From Blastocatellia bacterium (GTDB taxonomy: Bacteria > Acidobacteriota > Blastocatellia > Chloracidobacteriales > JADJPF01): a DNA stretch of 64,000 nt. This document shows positions 33,941 through 42,481 of the stretch, in pieces. The first letter of the stretch is position 1. Each line of letters begins with the position of its first letter. The stretch is from NCBI GenBank assembly GCA_025057015.1, contig JANWYG010000018.1, forward strand, positions 1 to 64,000. Reading direction: 5' to 3'. A program made the translations under genes and the position numbers. The notes under the pieces were generated by a model. It did no database searches, was not told the origin of the DNA, and saw only the letters and a list, made by a program, of their open reading frames with translations.

Positions 33941-35397
33941 AAGAAGTGTTTAAAGGGCCTCTTGAGCGGGTAACGGACTATTGCTGGCGGATACCAAAAT
34001 CCTATAAACCTGGTATGCGCGTTGACGGGCTTATATATGCTAGTAGTAAGCAAATTCGAACAATTAGAGAAGATCTAGCGCCTGAACAAGTGGCAAACGT
34101 CGCCTTTTTACCAGGTATTCAGTACGCAAGCATTGCCATGCCGGACATACACTGGGGCTATGGGTTTTCAATAGGTGGTGTTTGCGCAACAGATCCAGAA
34201 GAAGATGGCGTAATTTGCCCTGGAGGAATAGGCTACGATATAAACTGCGGCGTGCGTTTAGTCGCAACGAATCTGCACTTGGAGGAAGTGCGACCAGTTC
34301 TGCGCCAGCTTGTAGAGGAACTTTTCAAAGAAATTCCTACTGGTGTTGGACGTTCTGGCAGGTACTACTTTGATAAGAAGGAACTGCGGCACTTAATGAG
34401 AGATGGTGTCAGCTACCTTTTCAAGAAGGGGCTTGCTACTCAGCAAGACATAGATCATACGGAAGAGAATGGTAAGCTCGTTTCTGCTGATCCAGACGCA
34501 GTAAGTGACCGTGCGCTTGAACGCGGCGCCGAGCAGTGCGGGACGCTGGGTTCTGGCAACCATTTTTTAGAAGTTCAGGTAGTTGATGAGGTAGTGGACG
34601 AGGCTGTGGCACTTGTCATGGGTATAGAAGTCGGACAAGTAGTAGTGATGATCCACTCTGGTTCGCGGGGTCTTGGCTATCAAGTTTGTGAGGATGCTCT
34701 CAAATCACTTAGAAAAGCTACAGAAAAATATTCTATACAGCTACCTGATAAGCAGCTTGCTTGTGCACCTATTAAAAGCAGCGAAGGACAGCAATATCTG
34801 GCGGCGATGTCTGCTGCTGCAAACTTTGCTTGGTGTAACCGGCAACTTTTGATGTGGCAAACTCGGGAAGTGTTTGAAAGATTTTTTGGTCGTTCCTGGC
34901 AACAATTGGGAATGCGGCTGGTTTATGACGTAGCACATAACATAGCTAAGTTCGAGCAGCACTCTGTAAACAACACAGTTAAGACGGTCTGCGTTCATCG
35001 AAAAGGTGCTACGAGAGCTTTTCCCGCAGGGCACGCTGATGTGCCTTCCTCTTATCGCTCGATCGGCCAGCCAGTCATTATCCCCGGTGATATGGGTAGG
35101 TCTAGCTGGCTTTTAGTGGGTACGGAAGGTAGCCTACAAAAGACTTTTGGTACAACTTGTCACGGGGCCGGACGCGTTCTTAGTCGTTCTGCGGCAGTAA
35201 AACAGGCTGAAGGACATCATATAAGCAAGGAGTTAGAAGATAGAGGAGTTATTGCTAGGGCACGTAGTTGGAAGGGTTTAGCAGAAGAAATGCCCGCTGC
35301 TTACAAGGATGTCGATGAGGTGGTCGATGTCGTAGAGCGAGCTGGTATTACTCGCAAAGTGGCTAGAATGCGTCCTATTGGGGTAATCAAGGGTTGA
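33937..35397 (+). CDS. rtcB: RNA-splicing ligase RtcB
   Basis: The 486-residue ligase joins 2',3'-cyclic-phosphate or 3'-phosphate RNA ends to 5'-OH ends using GTP and Mn. Metal and GMP-site motifs are DINCGVR (Cys104), GTLGSGNHFLEVQ, MIHSGSRGLGYQ, YDVAHNIAKFE, HRKGATRAFPAG and TCHGAGRVLSRS with the His that accepts GMP. Length is normal for the family. It overlaps the E2 gene (ATGA) and is the last gene of the operon. No archease or rtcA/rtcR gene lies beside it, so its regulation differs from the classic rtc operon. Confidence 0.95.
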   Translation: MKEVFKGPLERVTDYCWRIPKSYKPGMRVDGLIYASSKQIRTIREDLAPEQVANVAFLPGIQYASIAMPDIHWGYGFSIGGVCATDPEEDGVICPGGIGYDINCGVRLVATNLHLEEVRPVLRQLVEELFKEIPTGVGRSGRYYFDKKELRHLMRDGVSYLFKKGLATQQDIDHTEENGKLVSADPDAVSDRALERGAEQCGTLGSGNHFLEVQVVDEVVDEAVALVMGIEVGQVVVMIHSGSRGLGYQVCEDALKSLRKATEKYSIQLPDKQLACAPIKSSEGQQYLAAMSAAANFAWCNRQLLMWQTREVFERFFGRSWQQLGMRLVYDVAHNIAKFEQHSVNNTVKTVCVHRKGATRAFPAGHADVPSSYRSIGQPVIIPGDMGRSSWLLVGTEGSLQKTFGTTCHGAGRVLSRSAAVKQAEGHHISKELEDRGVIARARSWKGLAEEMPAAYKDVDEVVDVVERAGITRKVARMRPIGVIKG

Positions 35398-36094
35398 GTA
35401 GAAAGTTGATGTCGTCTTCTGCGGAGTACTCTGTCGGAGCGCCGCCTGCAAAAAACACCTTGAGCGGTTTGTCTCCAAGCAGAGTAAGGCGTCTTCCTTC
35501 TACCCTCAACATGCTGCCCTCACGTAGTCCTAAGACGTACACTCCTGGATTCAGCGCTAAGAACTCTTCTAGGCGCATATCTCTGGTTTCGCCTTGATGA
35601 CCCGGTATACGGTAGTTTATATAGTGCGGATTGATTTGAAACGGTACTAGGTTCAGTGCATCAAAGCTGCCGGGAAACACTATTGGCATGTCATTCGTGG
35701 TCTTTATCGTAGGACAAGCAATGTTTGCGCCGGCACTCCAACCGATATATGGCACACCAGCTTTAATTACCTCTCTCATCGGTTCGAGTAGGTTATTTTT
35801 ATAGAGTTGGTAAAGCAGATGAAAGGTATTCCCACCGCAGGTAACTATGGCTTCGGCTCTGTTTATGGCTTCTATCGGATCGCTGTGAAGATGTATCGAG
35901 TCTAGTTCGTAGCCGAACTCTCTGAATCGAGCAGAGACAGTTTCAAACCGCCTATCGTAACTGTCTGAGACGACAGCATAGGGAACGAAAAGAGCACGCT
36001 TTACAGTGCCGAGAAAGTCTCTAATAGCATCTTCAGCGTGATCTAACAATCCTTGCCCGTAGTTGTAGGAGTTGCTAAGAAGCAGTAACTTCAT
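35387..36094 (-). CDS. pepE: Peptidase E (S51 family, Asp-specific dipeptidase)
   Basis: The 235-residue enzyme hydrolyses N-terminal Asp-X dipeptides. GWSAGANIACPT holds the nucleophile Ser, and AEAIVTCGGNTFHLLYQLY and NPHYINYRIPGHQGETRD are standard for PepE. The open frame extends 11 codons further, but ATG at 36094 has AAGG 7 nt upstream and gives the usual MKLLLLSNS start. It is convergent with rtcB, overlapping by 11 nt. Its proximity to the Ubl operon is probably accidental; it is not a known deubiquitinase family. Confidence 0.9.
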   Translation of the reverse strand: MKLLLLSNSYNYGQGLLDHAEDAIRDFLGTVKRALFVPYAVVSDSYDRRFETVSARFREFGYELDSIHLHSDPIEAINRAEAIVTCGGNTFHLLYQLYKNNLLEPMREVIKAGVPYIGWSAGANIACPTIKTTNDMPIVFPGSFDALNLVPFQINPHYINYRIPGHQGETRDMRLEEFLALNPGVYVLGLREGSMLRVEGRRLTLLGDKPLKVFFAGGAPTEYSAEDDINFLLNP

Positions 36095-36189
36095 AACTTG
36101 ACCTTCTTTTTCCAAAAACTGGCACAATTTTATTTATTTTTCTGCTAGAAGCAACCTGTGGTTTCTCTTATGTGCTTGATATGGCTATC

Positions 36190-36831
36190 TTAGCCTTGTA
36201 TGTCAATTGCTTCGATAAAAAAGAGCATGGTAGATGCTACGGGCTTACCGTCTTTAATGGCAGGTCTAAAGCTAGCTCTTTTGAGCACTTCGTCAACTTT
36301 GTTGTGTATTACTGGGTCGTCTGCATGGCCAACTAAATGTAGCAATCGAGCTTTACCTTTATCGCTGACTTCGGCTACGACAAAAAGCTCGTGAGGTCTG
36401 TTAGAGTCAGCTTCTATGAGTGCTAGTTCTACTATTGCTTGGGTTGATTCGACACTTGCAGCAGTATCGTTGAGAGGGGTCTCTGGTTGAGAGAGCACTG
36501 CTACAAGTTTGTCTTCTATTTTGCGAAAGCTTGGGAAGTACACTAGAACGGCTATGCAAGCCAAGGCAGCAACTGCTGATGCCAGTCTAAAGCTTAACTG
36601 TGAAGAGGAACTGCTTTGTTTGGCCCGAAGGATGATATTTTGTACTAGCTGTTCTGGGACAGCTTCAGGTTTTAGCGATTTAAGCAGGCGAACGCATTCG
36701 CTGAGCTCTTCTATGTCTTTTGAGCATTGGTCGCACGACCTTAGGTGTGCTAGCAGCAGGTTGGCCTCTAGTTTTGGTAGCTGTTTGTCTATGAACTGAG
36801 AAGCTTTTGTCTTTACGGTCTTGCAGTTCAT
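36190..36831 (-). CDS. Anti-sigma factor with zinc-finger N-terminus and TonB-like C-terminal patch
   Basis: The 213-residue protein has an N-terminal zf-HC2 domain (HLRSCDQCSKDIEEL), one transmembrane helix (about 80-98) and a C-terminal extracytoplasmic domain. The latter ends in VDEVLKRASFRPAIKDGKPV, a pattern resembling TonB C-terminal or related secreted domains. It is co-directional with and 8 nt after the ECF sigma gene, so it is its cognate anti-sigma. Confidence 0.85.
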   Translation of the reverse strand: MNCKTVKTKASQFIDKQLPKLEANLLLAHLRSCDQCSKDIEELSECVRLLKSLKPEAVPEQLVQNIILRAKQSSSSSQLSFRLASAVAALACIAVLVYFPSFRKIEDKLVAVLSQPETPLNDTAASVESTQAIVELALIEADSNRPHELFVVAEVSDKGKARLLHLVGHADDPVIHNKVDEVLKRASFRPAIKDGKPVASTMLFFIEAIDIQG

Positions 36832-36839
36832 AACTATCC

Positions 36840-37490
36840 TTATCTCATCGGTTCCGACGTACGATAGTCTGTTTGTTGCTGGCCTTGACAGACTTTCGAC
36901 CCAGTCGGTATTAGCGTCGCCGGAACCGATGCAGAAGTCTGCTTTAGCAGCTTACGTAGTTCCTCTCGACCTCTGGCAATCCTTGACTTGACTGTGCCGA
37001 CAGAGATGCCGAGTGTTTCAGATATCTGTTCATAACTTAGTCCTTCTATATCACGTAATATGACAGCTACTCTGTACTCGAACTTTATTTTTTGTAGAGC
37101 TGCTTGCACTATTTTCTGCTCTTCTGCTCGAAGAAGCGATCTTTCGGGAGTTTCTATACTGTTTTGCACTTGTAGGTGTTGTCTAAGTCTTCGCTTCCAC
37201 CATCGCTTCAGGTTTGATGAAAGGTTTACTGTAATTCTATATATCCAGGTCTTGAGCTCTGCATCGCCTCGAAAAGTTCGAATATGGTGATAGACTTTTA
37301 TAAACGTCTCTTGGGTGATGTCGCTAGCGTCTTCGGGATCATCAGTCAGCCTTAGTGCTAGGTTGTAGACCTGGCGATAGTACAGTTGCACTAGGTCTTC
37401 AAATGCTGCTTCATCACCGTTTTGAACTCTCTCTACGAGCGATATGCTGTCTAAGCAAGTCAGTTCTAGGTCTAGAAGGTTGCTTATCAT
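36840..37490 (-). CDS. ECF sigma factor, RpoE-like
   Basis: The protein (216 residues from ATG 37490; TTG at 37520 would add ten) has region 2 (AAFEDLVQLYYRQVYNLALR, DASDITQETFIKVYHHIRT, WIYRITVNLSSNLKR) and region 4 (EYRVAVILRDIEGLSYEQIS, GISVGTVKSRIARGREELR). It transcribes envelope-stress-like genes under control of the downstream anti-sigma. The start is uncertain because neither candidate has a strong RBS. Confidence 0.92.
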   Translation of the reverse strand: MISNLLDLELTCLDSISLVERVQNGDEAAFEDLVQLYYRQVYNLALRLTDDPEDASDITQETFIKVYHHIRTFRGDAELKTWIYRITVNLSSNLKRWWKRRLRQHLQVQNSIETPERSLLRAEEQKIVQAALQKIKFEYRVAVILRDIEGLSYEQISETLGISVGTVKSRIARGREELRKLLKQTSASVPATLIPTGSKVCQGQQQTDYRTSEPMR

Positions 37491-37594
37491 GTTCTTACTG
37501 ATTTTGACACCGCGATTCAAAAATAAGTTCCCAGAAAATTTTAGTTGCTTCGAATGATTTTATTAGCCGAAAATCTAATGAGAGGGAAAATTCT

Positions 37595-37879
37595 ATGGAC
37601 TTTATAGCGAGCCAGATATTTTTTTATCTCAAGAAGGATACCGATAATGCCATACTTTCTTTTGAGTCGAGTGATGGAGTGACAGTACCATTTTTCAGTT
37701 CGGTTGATACGGCCAGAGAGTTTTTGGAGCAAGCCAGGATTCGCGGCCATGGTATCGATATGATTTCGCCTACCGAGTTTGGTGCTTTTGCAGATGCCTG
37801 CAAAGCTGCTGGGGCGAAGTACTTGCAGCTGGATCCTATGGCGGATGTTTTTAAGACCGCAAAACTTAAAAGTCTGTAG
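37595..37879 (+). CDS. Small soluble protein of unknown function
   Basis: The 94-residue protein has a mixed alpha/beta pattern (FESSDGVTVPFFSSVDTARE, SPTEFGAFADACKAAGAKYL). SseB-like or similar enhancer proteins show comparable short strands, but I cannot assign a family. GAGAGGG precedes the ATG at normal distance, and codon use matches neighbours, so the gene appears real. It is divergent from the sigma gene and convergent with the small zinc-ribbon gene 3 nt away. Confidence 0.65.
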   Translation: MDFIASQIFFYLKKDTDNAILSFESSDGVTVPFFSSVDTAREFLEQARIRGHGIDMISPTEFGAFADACKAAGAKYLQLDPMADVFKTAKLKSL

Positions 37880-37881
37880 AG

Positions 37882-38082
37882 CTATCTATCAAACTTTAGC
37901 TCTTCACGTAGGAAATAGCCTCTGCACCAGCCACAGATTCCTACAAACATCTCTATTTCAGCTTTTGGGACGAGCCTTTCGCACTCAGGACACTTCTCGT
38001 AATAACGTTCATAGCCGGGCTCGTTCTCGTATTGCTTTAGCGCATCTTCTAGAAACTTTTTTAGCTTGTCGTTGTTTTTCAT
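37882..38082 (-). CDS. Small zinc-ribbon protein
   Basis: The 66-residue protein (from ATG 38082; AAGGATGA upstream looks like its RBS, so the longer ATG at 38091 is less likely) has a charged helix and KCPECERL...ICGWCRGY, two CxxC knuckles 17 residues apart that should bind one zinc. It lies 16 nt after the transglycosylase-like gene on the same strand. Role unknown. Confidence 0.65.
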   Translation of the reverse strand: MKNNDKLKKFLEDALKQYENEPGYERYYEKCPECERLVPKAEIEMFVGICGWCRGYFLREELKFDR

Positions 38083-38098
38083 AGGCTTCATCCTTGCG

Positions 38099-39361
38099 TC
38101 AACGCTTGCGTCGTAGTTGCTTTACGGTAAGCTTTCTCGAGGGCGAGTTTTTTCTTGAAGCGGCGACTTTAGCTGACCTTTTTTTTGCAGAGCGTGTAAC
38201 TGTCTTATGACGCAGTTGGCTAGATTTCTTTGCTCGTACTGAGGCTATCTTCTTGCTGCTGCGAGTGCTTGACTTTGGCCTGTATACTGCTACAACTTCG
38301 GTTGGGGCATTTATGTCTCCTGTAGTTATCGAACTGTCTAGGGCATGCAGTATAGACAGATAGACTTTTGTTTCTTTAGGCAAGTAATATTTCCAGTACT
38401 TGCCGTAGGAAAGCCTTCTGGGCACATTCACGGGATTAGAGTTATAACCAGCAGCCATCAGTTCTTCTTCAGTGGCAATACCGTTTTTGATAGCCTCAAT
38501 TACTTGTTCTTTTTCTAGAAAGAAGCTGTGGTAGCGCTTAAGATATAGCAACATTGCTTTGGCAGCGTTGTGATGGTCAGTCATAGCTTCTTCGAAATCA
38601 GCTATAAGAGATATCTGTGGGAAGGCATTGCGAACCTCTTTATATGTGCTAGGAATCATCTGTACCATACCGCCAGCACCTGCTCTGCTTACCGAGTATC
38701 GATAGGTGTTGTTTTGATTGAGAGCGTATAGTACTTCAACTTCTTTAAATAGAGATTCTGCTGGTTCAGTCATAAAGCGTTTATGGTCTATATGCTCCAC
38801 TATACAAAGCAGTTTTGCCAAGGAGATCACCTTTTCTGGAATTTCTAGCTTGCTTTTTCTGAGACTCGTTGCTGCTTTTTCTATGGTTTGCTCGAGGTAC
38901 TCGCTGCCTAACTTGGCAAGCACAGCTTCCTGTAGCACTTTATGCGCGGGCGTATAGTATGCCATCTCTTTGAGTTTATCGTTTTTAACTATCGGATACT
39001 TTACTGTTAAAGGCACGTACTTTGGGTTATCCGTGCTTAGCTTTGTGTTTACATAATTTGGATGATCGATGGTCAGTTTGACTATGTCTTCATCAAATGT
39101 GAAACTCTCGCTGTGATGCTGCGTCAAGAAGTCAGATTTGCTCATCTTGGCTAGATAGAGCTTTTTTGTTTCAGTGTTCAGTAGTGAGATGCAGACCGTC
39201 TGATTATCAACTTCGCACTTGTTTTCGAGTAATTTTCTAGCTTCAACTAACTTAATTAGAATACAAACTCGTGTGCTGCGCTTTCTTGTATGCTGCTTAG
39301 CTTCCTCTTGGCAAAAATTTAACATTGCTAGGAAGAGCAAAGTAAATATAGAGGTATACAA
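38099..39361 (-). CDS. Exported lytic transglycosylase-like protein with basic C-terminal tail
   Basis: The 420-residue protein has a hydrophobic export signal (about 1-18), a beta-rich middle with repeated YPIVKN-like strands, and an SLT-like core near 225-320. RYSVSRAGAGGMVQMIPSTY, ALLYLKRYH-like helices and MAAGYNSNP correspond to the family's E-S-x-x-x-A-GAxGLMQxxP and AYNAG blocks. The usual catalytic Glu context is weak (EVEVLYALNQNN), so activity is uncertain. The last 60 residues are extremely Lys/Arg/Ser rich. The start is TTG 39361, 8 nt after AAGGAG; no ATG lies close. Confidence 0.65.
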   Translation of the reverse strand: MYTSIFTLLFLAMLNFCQEEAKQHTRKRSTRVCILIKLVEARKLLENKCEVDNQTVCISLLNTETKKLYLAKMSKSDFLTQHHSESFTFDEDIVKLTIDHPNYVNTKLSTDNPKYVPLTVKYPIVKNDKLKEMAYYTPAHKVLQEAVLAKLGSEYLEQTIEKAATSLRKSKLEIPEKVISLAKLLCIVEHIDHKRFMTEPAESLFKEVEVLYALNQNNTYRYSVSRAGAGGMVQMIPSTYKEVRNAFPQISLIADFEEAMTDHHNAAKAMLLYLKRYHSFFLEKEQVIEAIKNGIATEEELMAAGYNSNPVNVPRRLSYGKYWKYYLPKETKVYLSILHALDSSITTGDINAPTEVVAVYRPKSSTRSSKKIASVRAKKSSQLRHKTVTRSAKKRSAKVAASRKNSPSRKLTVKQLRRKR

Positions 39362-39632
39362 GCTTTTGGCTCCTTGTGCGCGGTCTTCGAAAAGTAAGAC
39401 GACGCATTTATTGAGGTAGGTTTGCTTTCTTATAGTATATTGCTGGAAATTCTAGAAGATTGTCAAGCAAGGCATATTTACTTTCTGCATCACAGAAGCT
39501 TAATCAGGCTTCGTCATTTCTCTTCTCTGCTTCTTGGGCTTTTCAACTTGGCGGATATTTCCGTTTGCCTAGGGTAATAACCTACTGCAGGCACTTCAAT
39601 TGTTAAGATGAGGATTTTGAAGGTTTATCACT

Positions 39633-40139
39633 CTAGTAGGCTTCTACGTCTTTTTTAAATTTTTCTAACTCTTCTGCCGAAAGTGGAGAAACTGGTATTA
39701 GTGAAGATATCTCGGGGTTGAAGGTGACTGCTATAATGTTTTGGGATCTTACTGCATATCCTCGCTGGTTAGTGTAAAACTCGTTGACCTTGTCGAAAGA
39801 AGCGGCGGCTTTTTCTGCGTTCTCATACAGTAGGAACACATATCGGCGCTTGTTTTCATCAGAGGACATCTTTGTTTTTTCAGAGTCATAGAGCGGTATG
39901 GTATCTTTTAACTCACCTAACTTCCAGCCTTTCTGCTTGAGGCTCTCGTAGAGTCCTTCCAATGTACGGTTGCCGGTTACTTGTTTTGGTGCTTTAGGTT
40001 CTAAGTTAGGTGGTGCGGGAGGAATTATTTTGGGCTGAGATTTTGTTGTTTCGGTAGTTGTAGTAGTTACAGTAGGTTGAACGTTGTTATTGCAACTGAA
40101 TGAAAAGAGAAGCAGTATAGTAAATAGAACTTTCTTCAT
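39633..40139 (-). CDS. Putative lipoprotein with Thr/Pro-rich linker
   Basis: The 168-residue protein begins MKKVLFTILLLFSFSC, a signal with a lipobox-like FSFSC, so Cys16 is probably lipidated. A Thr/Pro-rich linker follows (about 22-55), then an alpha/beta domain of about 110 residues (LEGLYESLKQKGWKLGELKD, FYTNQRGYAVRSQNIIAVTF). The fold is not recognised. It overlaps the NUDIX gene by 4 nt (ATGA) and is co-transcribed with it. Confidence 0.7.
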   Translation of the reverse strand: MKKVLFTILLLFSFSCNNNVQPTVTTTTTETTKSQPKIIPPAPPNLEPKAPKQVTGNRTLEGLYESLKQKGWKLGELKDTIPLYDSEKTKMSSDENKRRYVFLLYENAEKAAASFDKVNEFYTNQRGYAVRSQNIIAVTFNPEISSLIPVSPLSAEELEKFKKDVEAY

Positions 40140-40882
40140 CTTTTTTGATCCTTTCTTCTCAGCAAAGTATAGAGTATAGAGTGAGATCTAGACGGATTGG
40201 TCAACTGCAGTGCTTCTTGTACAGTCATCCATCTGCTATCTACAAATCCTTCAAGCGTGTTTACCTTTGGCAAGCTATCAGGTTGAGCAAGGTACATGGC
40301 ATAGTAGCTAATGCGTTTGTAAATGATAGCTTTGCCCTCGGGGACAAAGTAGGCTTCTCTACCAAGCAATCTGCCTAACTTAATGTCTGCAATTCCTGTC
40401 TCTTCTTTAACTTCTCTCAGAGCAGTTTCGCGCTTTTTTTCACCTGCTTTGCATTTGCCTTTTGGCAGTACCCAAGTAAGAGATTTACCATCTCTTTTTA
40501 GGAGCAGCAGTAGCTCATCTTCTGTACTTGATTTGAAAAGCACGCCGCCTGCGCCTTCAACTTTCTGTAAGTTTTCGAACTTACCTGGTAACTTACTACA
40601 GGAAAGCTGTTCGATAAATATGCGGTCTGCTGTATATGAGTCTTCAAGTTTGTGAAAATTTGTTCCTGAGTAGCTAGCAGGCCATACGGAGACTCTGACT
40701 AGTATGCTTTTTTTACAATGCTTAAGCGCTTTAGGATGTTCAAACAATTTTGCCTTTTCATTGAGGTGTAGTTCGCGTGTACTGATAGCTTGTTTTAGCT
40801 GCTTACGTGTCAGAGCGCAATAGAGCCATAGCGGCAACGACTTCACTTCTGGATTTAAGCTATAGACGAGCTGCTTATCCAT
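40136..40882 (-). CDS. NUDIX hydrolase with extra N-terminal domain
   Basis: The 248-residue protein has the complete NUDIX box GKCKAGEKKRETALREVKEETGI (G-x5-E-x7-REVxEExGI) at about 142-164 in a domain spanning 105-240. The first 100 residues form a separate domain (LWLYCALTRKQLKQAISTRE, LFEHPKALKHCKKSILVRVS) that resembles DUF952 or RNA 2'-phosphotransferase-like folds by eye. The substrate is an X-linked nucleoside diphosphate, not defined. Confidence 0.85.
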   Translation of the reverse strand: MDKQLVYSLNPEVKSLPLWLYCALTRKQLKQAISTRELHLNEKAKLFEHPKALKHCKKSILVRVSVWPASYSGTNFHKLEDSYTADRIFIEQLSCSKLPGKFENLQKVEGAGGVLFKSSTEDELLLLLKRDGKSLTWVLPKGKCKAGEKKRETALREVKEETGIADIKLGRLLGREAYFVPEGKAIIYKRISYYAMYLAQPDSLPKVNTLEGFVDSRWMTVQEALQLTNPSRSHSILYTLLRRKDQKR

Positions 40883-40926
40883 CGCAAAAGAACTCTTATA
40901 GCACGATGGAAAAAGCCTTGCAACAG

Positions 40927-40964
40927 GAGGGAGAGAAGACTTCTCTCCCTCTACGTGAGGGAGA
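40927..40964 (-). terminator. Terminator after the lipase gene
   Basis: GAGGGAGAGAA-GAC-TTCTCTCCCTC (40927-40951) is a perfect 11-bp stem. An alternative CTCCCTC/GAGGGAG stem overlaps it at 40946-40964. On the minus strand it follows the lipase stop, with CTTTTT about 15 nt further on. Confidence 0.6.
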
Positions 40965-40965
40965 T

Positions 40966-42078
40966 TTAGTTAGTGCAAGAATAACCGTAACCGCTGCAGC
41001 AGCTTGTGCCAGTGCAGTTTGTAGTAAGCATGTTGACTTGAATTCTGCCTGTGTTGTTCTTTGCACGGAAATGGCCGACGCCATCTGAATCGCCGCCCAT
41101 TACGTTGTAAGGGCTCCAGTCAAGAAAGTTGTAATCCATTTGTGCGGCTGTAGTTCCGCGACCTACGTTGAGCTGTGCGCGGACGTTGCTGTAAGAGTTA
41201 AACAGGGGTGTGTCTTGGCAGGTGCTAGTGTAAGCCGTAGTTGTGCAAGCTATTTGGTCATGCTTGCCTGCGCGTATAGTGTAGAAGATAGTTGACTTGC
41301 CGGAAGGTTTATTGCGATAACCGCTGCTGCCACTGCCCATCTTGGGGTTATATGCTGGATAGACATCGGGGTAGAAGCCGAAGATGTTGCTCGAGTATAT
41401 GTTTTCGCTGCCGCAGGTAGTTGCAGAAGGGTTAGCATAACCTACCCAATAGCAGGAGGCTAGTCCGCGTAATCCACCTGCTATGCCTATGAACCGCCGC
41501 ACGCTGCTCCACAAGTTGCCATAATCTATTCCGTGTATGGCTACTGTTACGCCCATCGAATGACCTACTATATCTACTTGGCTCTTTCCAGTATAAAGTT
41601 TGACATCGTTTATGAAGTCACGTATCATCGCCGCTTTGGTTGGATTGTGATAGTTGAGATTAGGAGCTAAGCGTTCGGAGGCTGATAGCCAGGTGATTCC
41701 AAACAGTTCACAATCGTTGTAGCCTGCAGCGCGAAACTGATCATAGACCGACAGCACGCCGGTCGAGCTAGGAGCATCCCAGTTCTTAGCTTCGTCTCCG
41801 TTACCGTGTATAAAGATAACGGGTGTTCTACTAGCAGTGCAGTATCCACCGCCAAATCCGCCATACGGAGCATTCGAAGGCGAAAATCCACCACCAAATT
41901 GATATGCCCCACCTAGATAAGTTAAACTTGTCGCTGTTTCTGGTACCGCTTCTACTGCTTCAGTACCTATTCTCAACTTCACTGTATTGTCGTCCGCTAC
42001 CTTTGCTATAGGTGTAGCCCCGCTTAGATACGCTACTGTTGCGATTCCAACTATAAGCATCCAACCGGCTGTCCTCAC
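40966..42078 (-). CDS. Secreted triacylglycerol lipase / esterase
   Basis: The 370-residue alpha/beta hydrolase has a signal peptide (GTG start, RTAGWMLIVGIATVAYLSGA). A Gly-rich linker precedes the oxyanion segment VIFIHGNGDEAKNWD, followed by VDIVGHSMGVTVAIHG (nucleophile Ser) and SDGVGHFRAKN (candidate catalytic His). Several Cys residues at the C-terminus (TNCTGTSCCSGYGYSC) suggest disulfides. The frame continues upstream to 42153, but GTG 42078 is preceded by GGGAGGAG and starts the signal sequence. A GAACGTTC palindrome upstream may bind a TetR-type regulator. Confidence 0.85.
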   Translation of the reverse strand: MRTAGWMLIVGIATVAYLSGATPIAKVADDNTVKLRIGTEAVEAVPETATSLTYLGGAYQFGGGFSPSNAPYGGFGGGYCTASRTPVIFIHGNGDEAKNWDAPSSTGVLSVYDQFRAAGYNDCELFGITWLSASERLAPNLNYHNPTKAAMIRDFINDVKLYTGKSQVDIVGHSMGVTVAIHGIDYGNLWSSVRRFIGIAGGLRGLASCYWVGYANPSATTCGSENIYSSNIFGFYPDVYPAYNPKMGSGSSGYRNKPSGKSTIFYTIRAGKHDQIACTTTAYTSTCQDTPLFNSYSNVRAQLNVGRGTTAAQMDYNFLDWSPYNVMGGDSDGVGHFRAKNNTGRIQVNMLTTNCTGTSCCSGYGYSCTN

Positions 42079-42100
42079 CTTGACTCCTCCCTTAACTTCT

Positions 42101-42116
42101 ACGAACGTTCGTTCGT
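42101..42116. promoter_or_regulatory. GAACGTTC palindrome upstream of the lipase gene
   Basis: ACGAACGTTCGTTCGT contains the perfect 12-bp palindrome ACGAACGTTCGT (42101-42112) and a further half-site. It lies 22 nt before the lipase start. Such GAAC/GTTC palindromes are typical of TetR/AcrR-family operators; no tetR gene is adjacent. Confidence 0.4.
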
Positions 42117-42234
42117 TATGATTATCGGATGTGGTGTGCAAAAGTTGCGTCATCAGAAAAATTCTGCTCTTCGGGAAGGCATGTTGCGTGGTTTTTATCT
42201 GGTAGCCAGCAATTTAGAGAAGTATGCTGAGTAG

Positions 42235-42471
42235 CTACCTGCGAATAGTGTCTAGGAGTCTGTCAAGTAGTGACCGATCTTCTGGTGTTTTCCAAACCCG
42301 AGCTCGCCAAATGCCAGGACTGTTGTTGTCATGTGTCAGCAGGTCTTTCCAAGAGTCTATGTAGACTTTGTGGCCAGGGTGCTTTGCTTGGTACTCTGCT
42401 GCGGCCTTTTCTACCTCTTCCTTATTTGGAGATTGACATATCAAGGTAAACTGCGGTCGTGGGGCTCCCAT
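42235..42471 (-). CDS. Small soluble protein of unknown function
   Basis: The 78-residue protein contains FTLICQSPNKEEVEKAAAEY followed by KVYIDSWKDLL and WRARVWKTPEDRSLLDRLLD, a short alpha/beta pattern. It lies 10 nt after the molybdopterin oxidoreductase gene and is probably co-transcribed with it. The family is not recognised. Confidence 0.6.
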   Translation of the reverse strand: MGAPRPQFTLICQSPNKEEVEKAAAEYQAKHPGHKVYIDSWKDLLTHDNNSPGIWRARVWKTPEDRSLLDRLLDTIRR

Positions 42472-42481
42472 GGACTACTCC

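Noticed and set aside
35387-36094. Peptidase E as a deubiquitinase for the Ubl system
   Set aside because: S51 peptidases are Asp-X dipeptidases, and the gene is on the opposite strand, convergent with rtcB. Linkage to the operon is weak.
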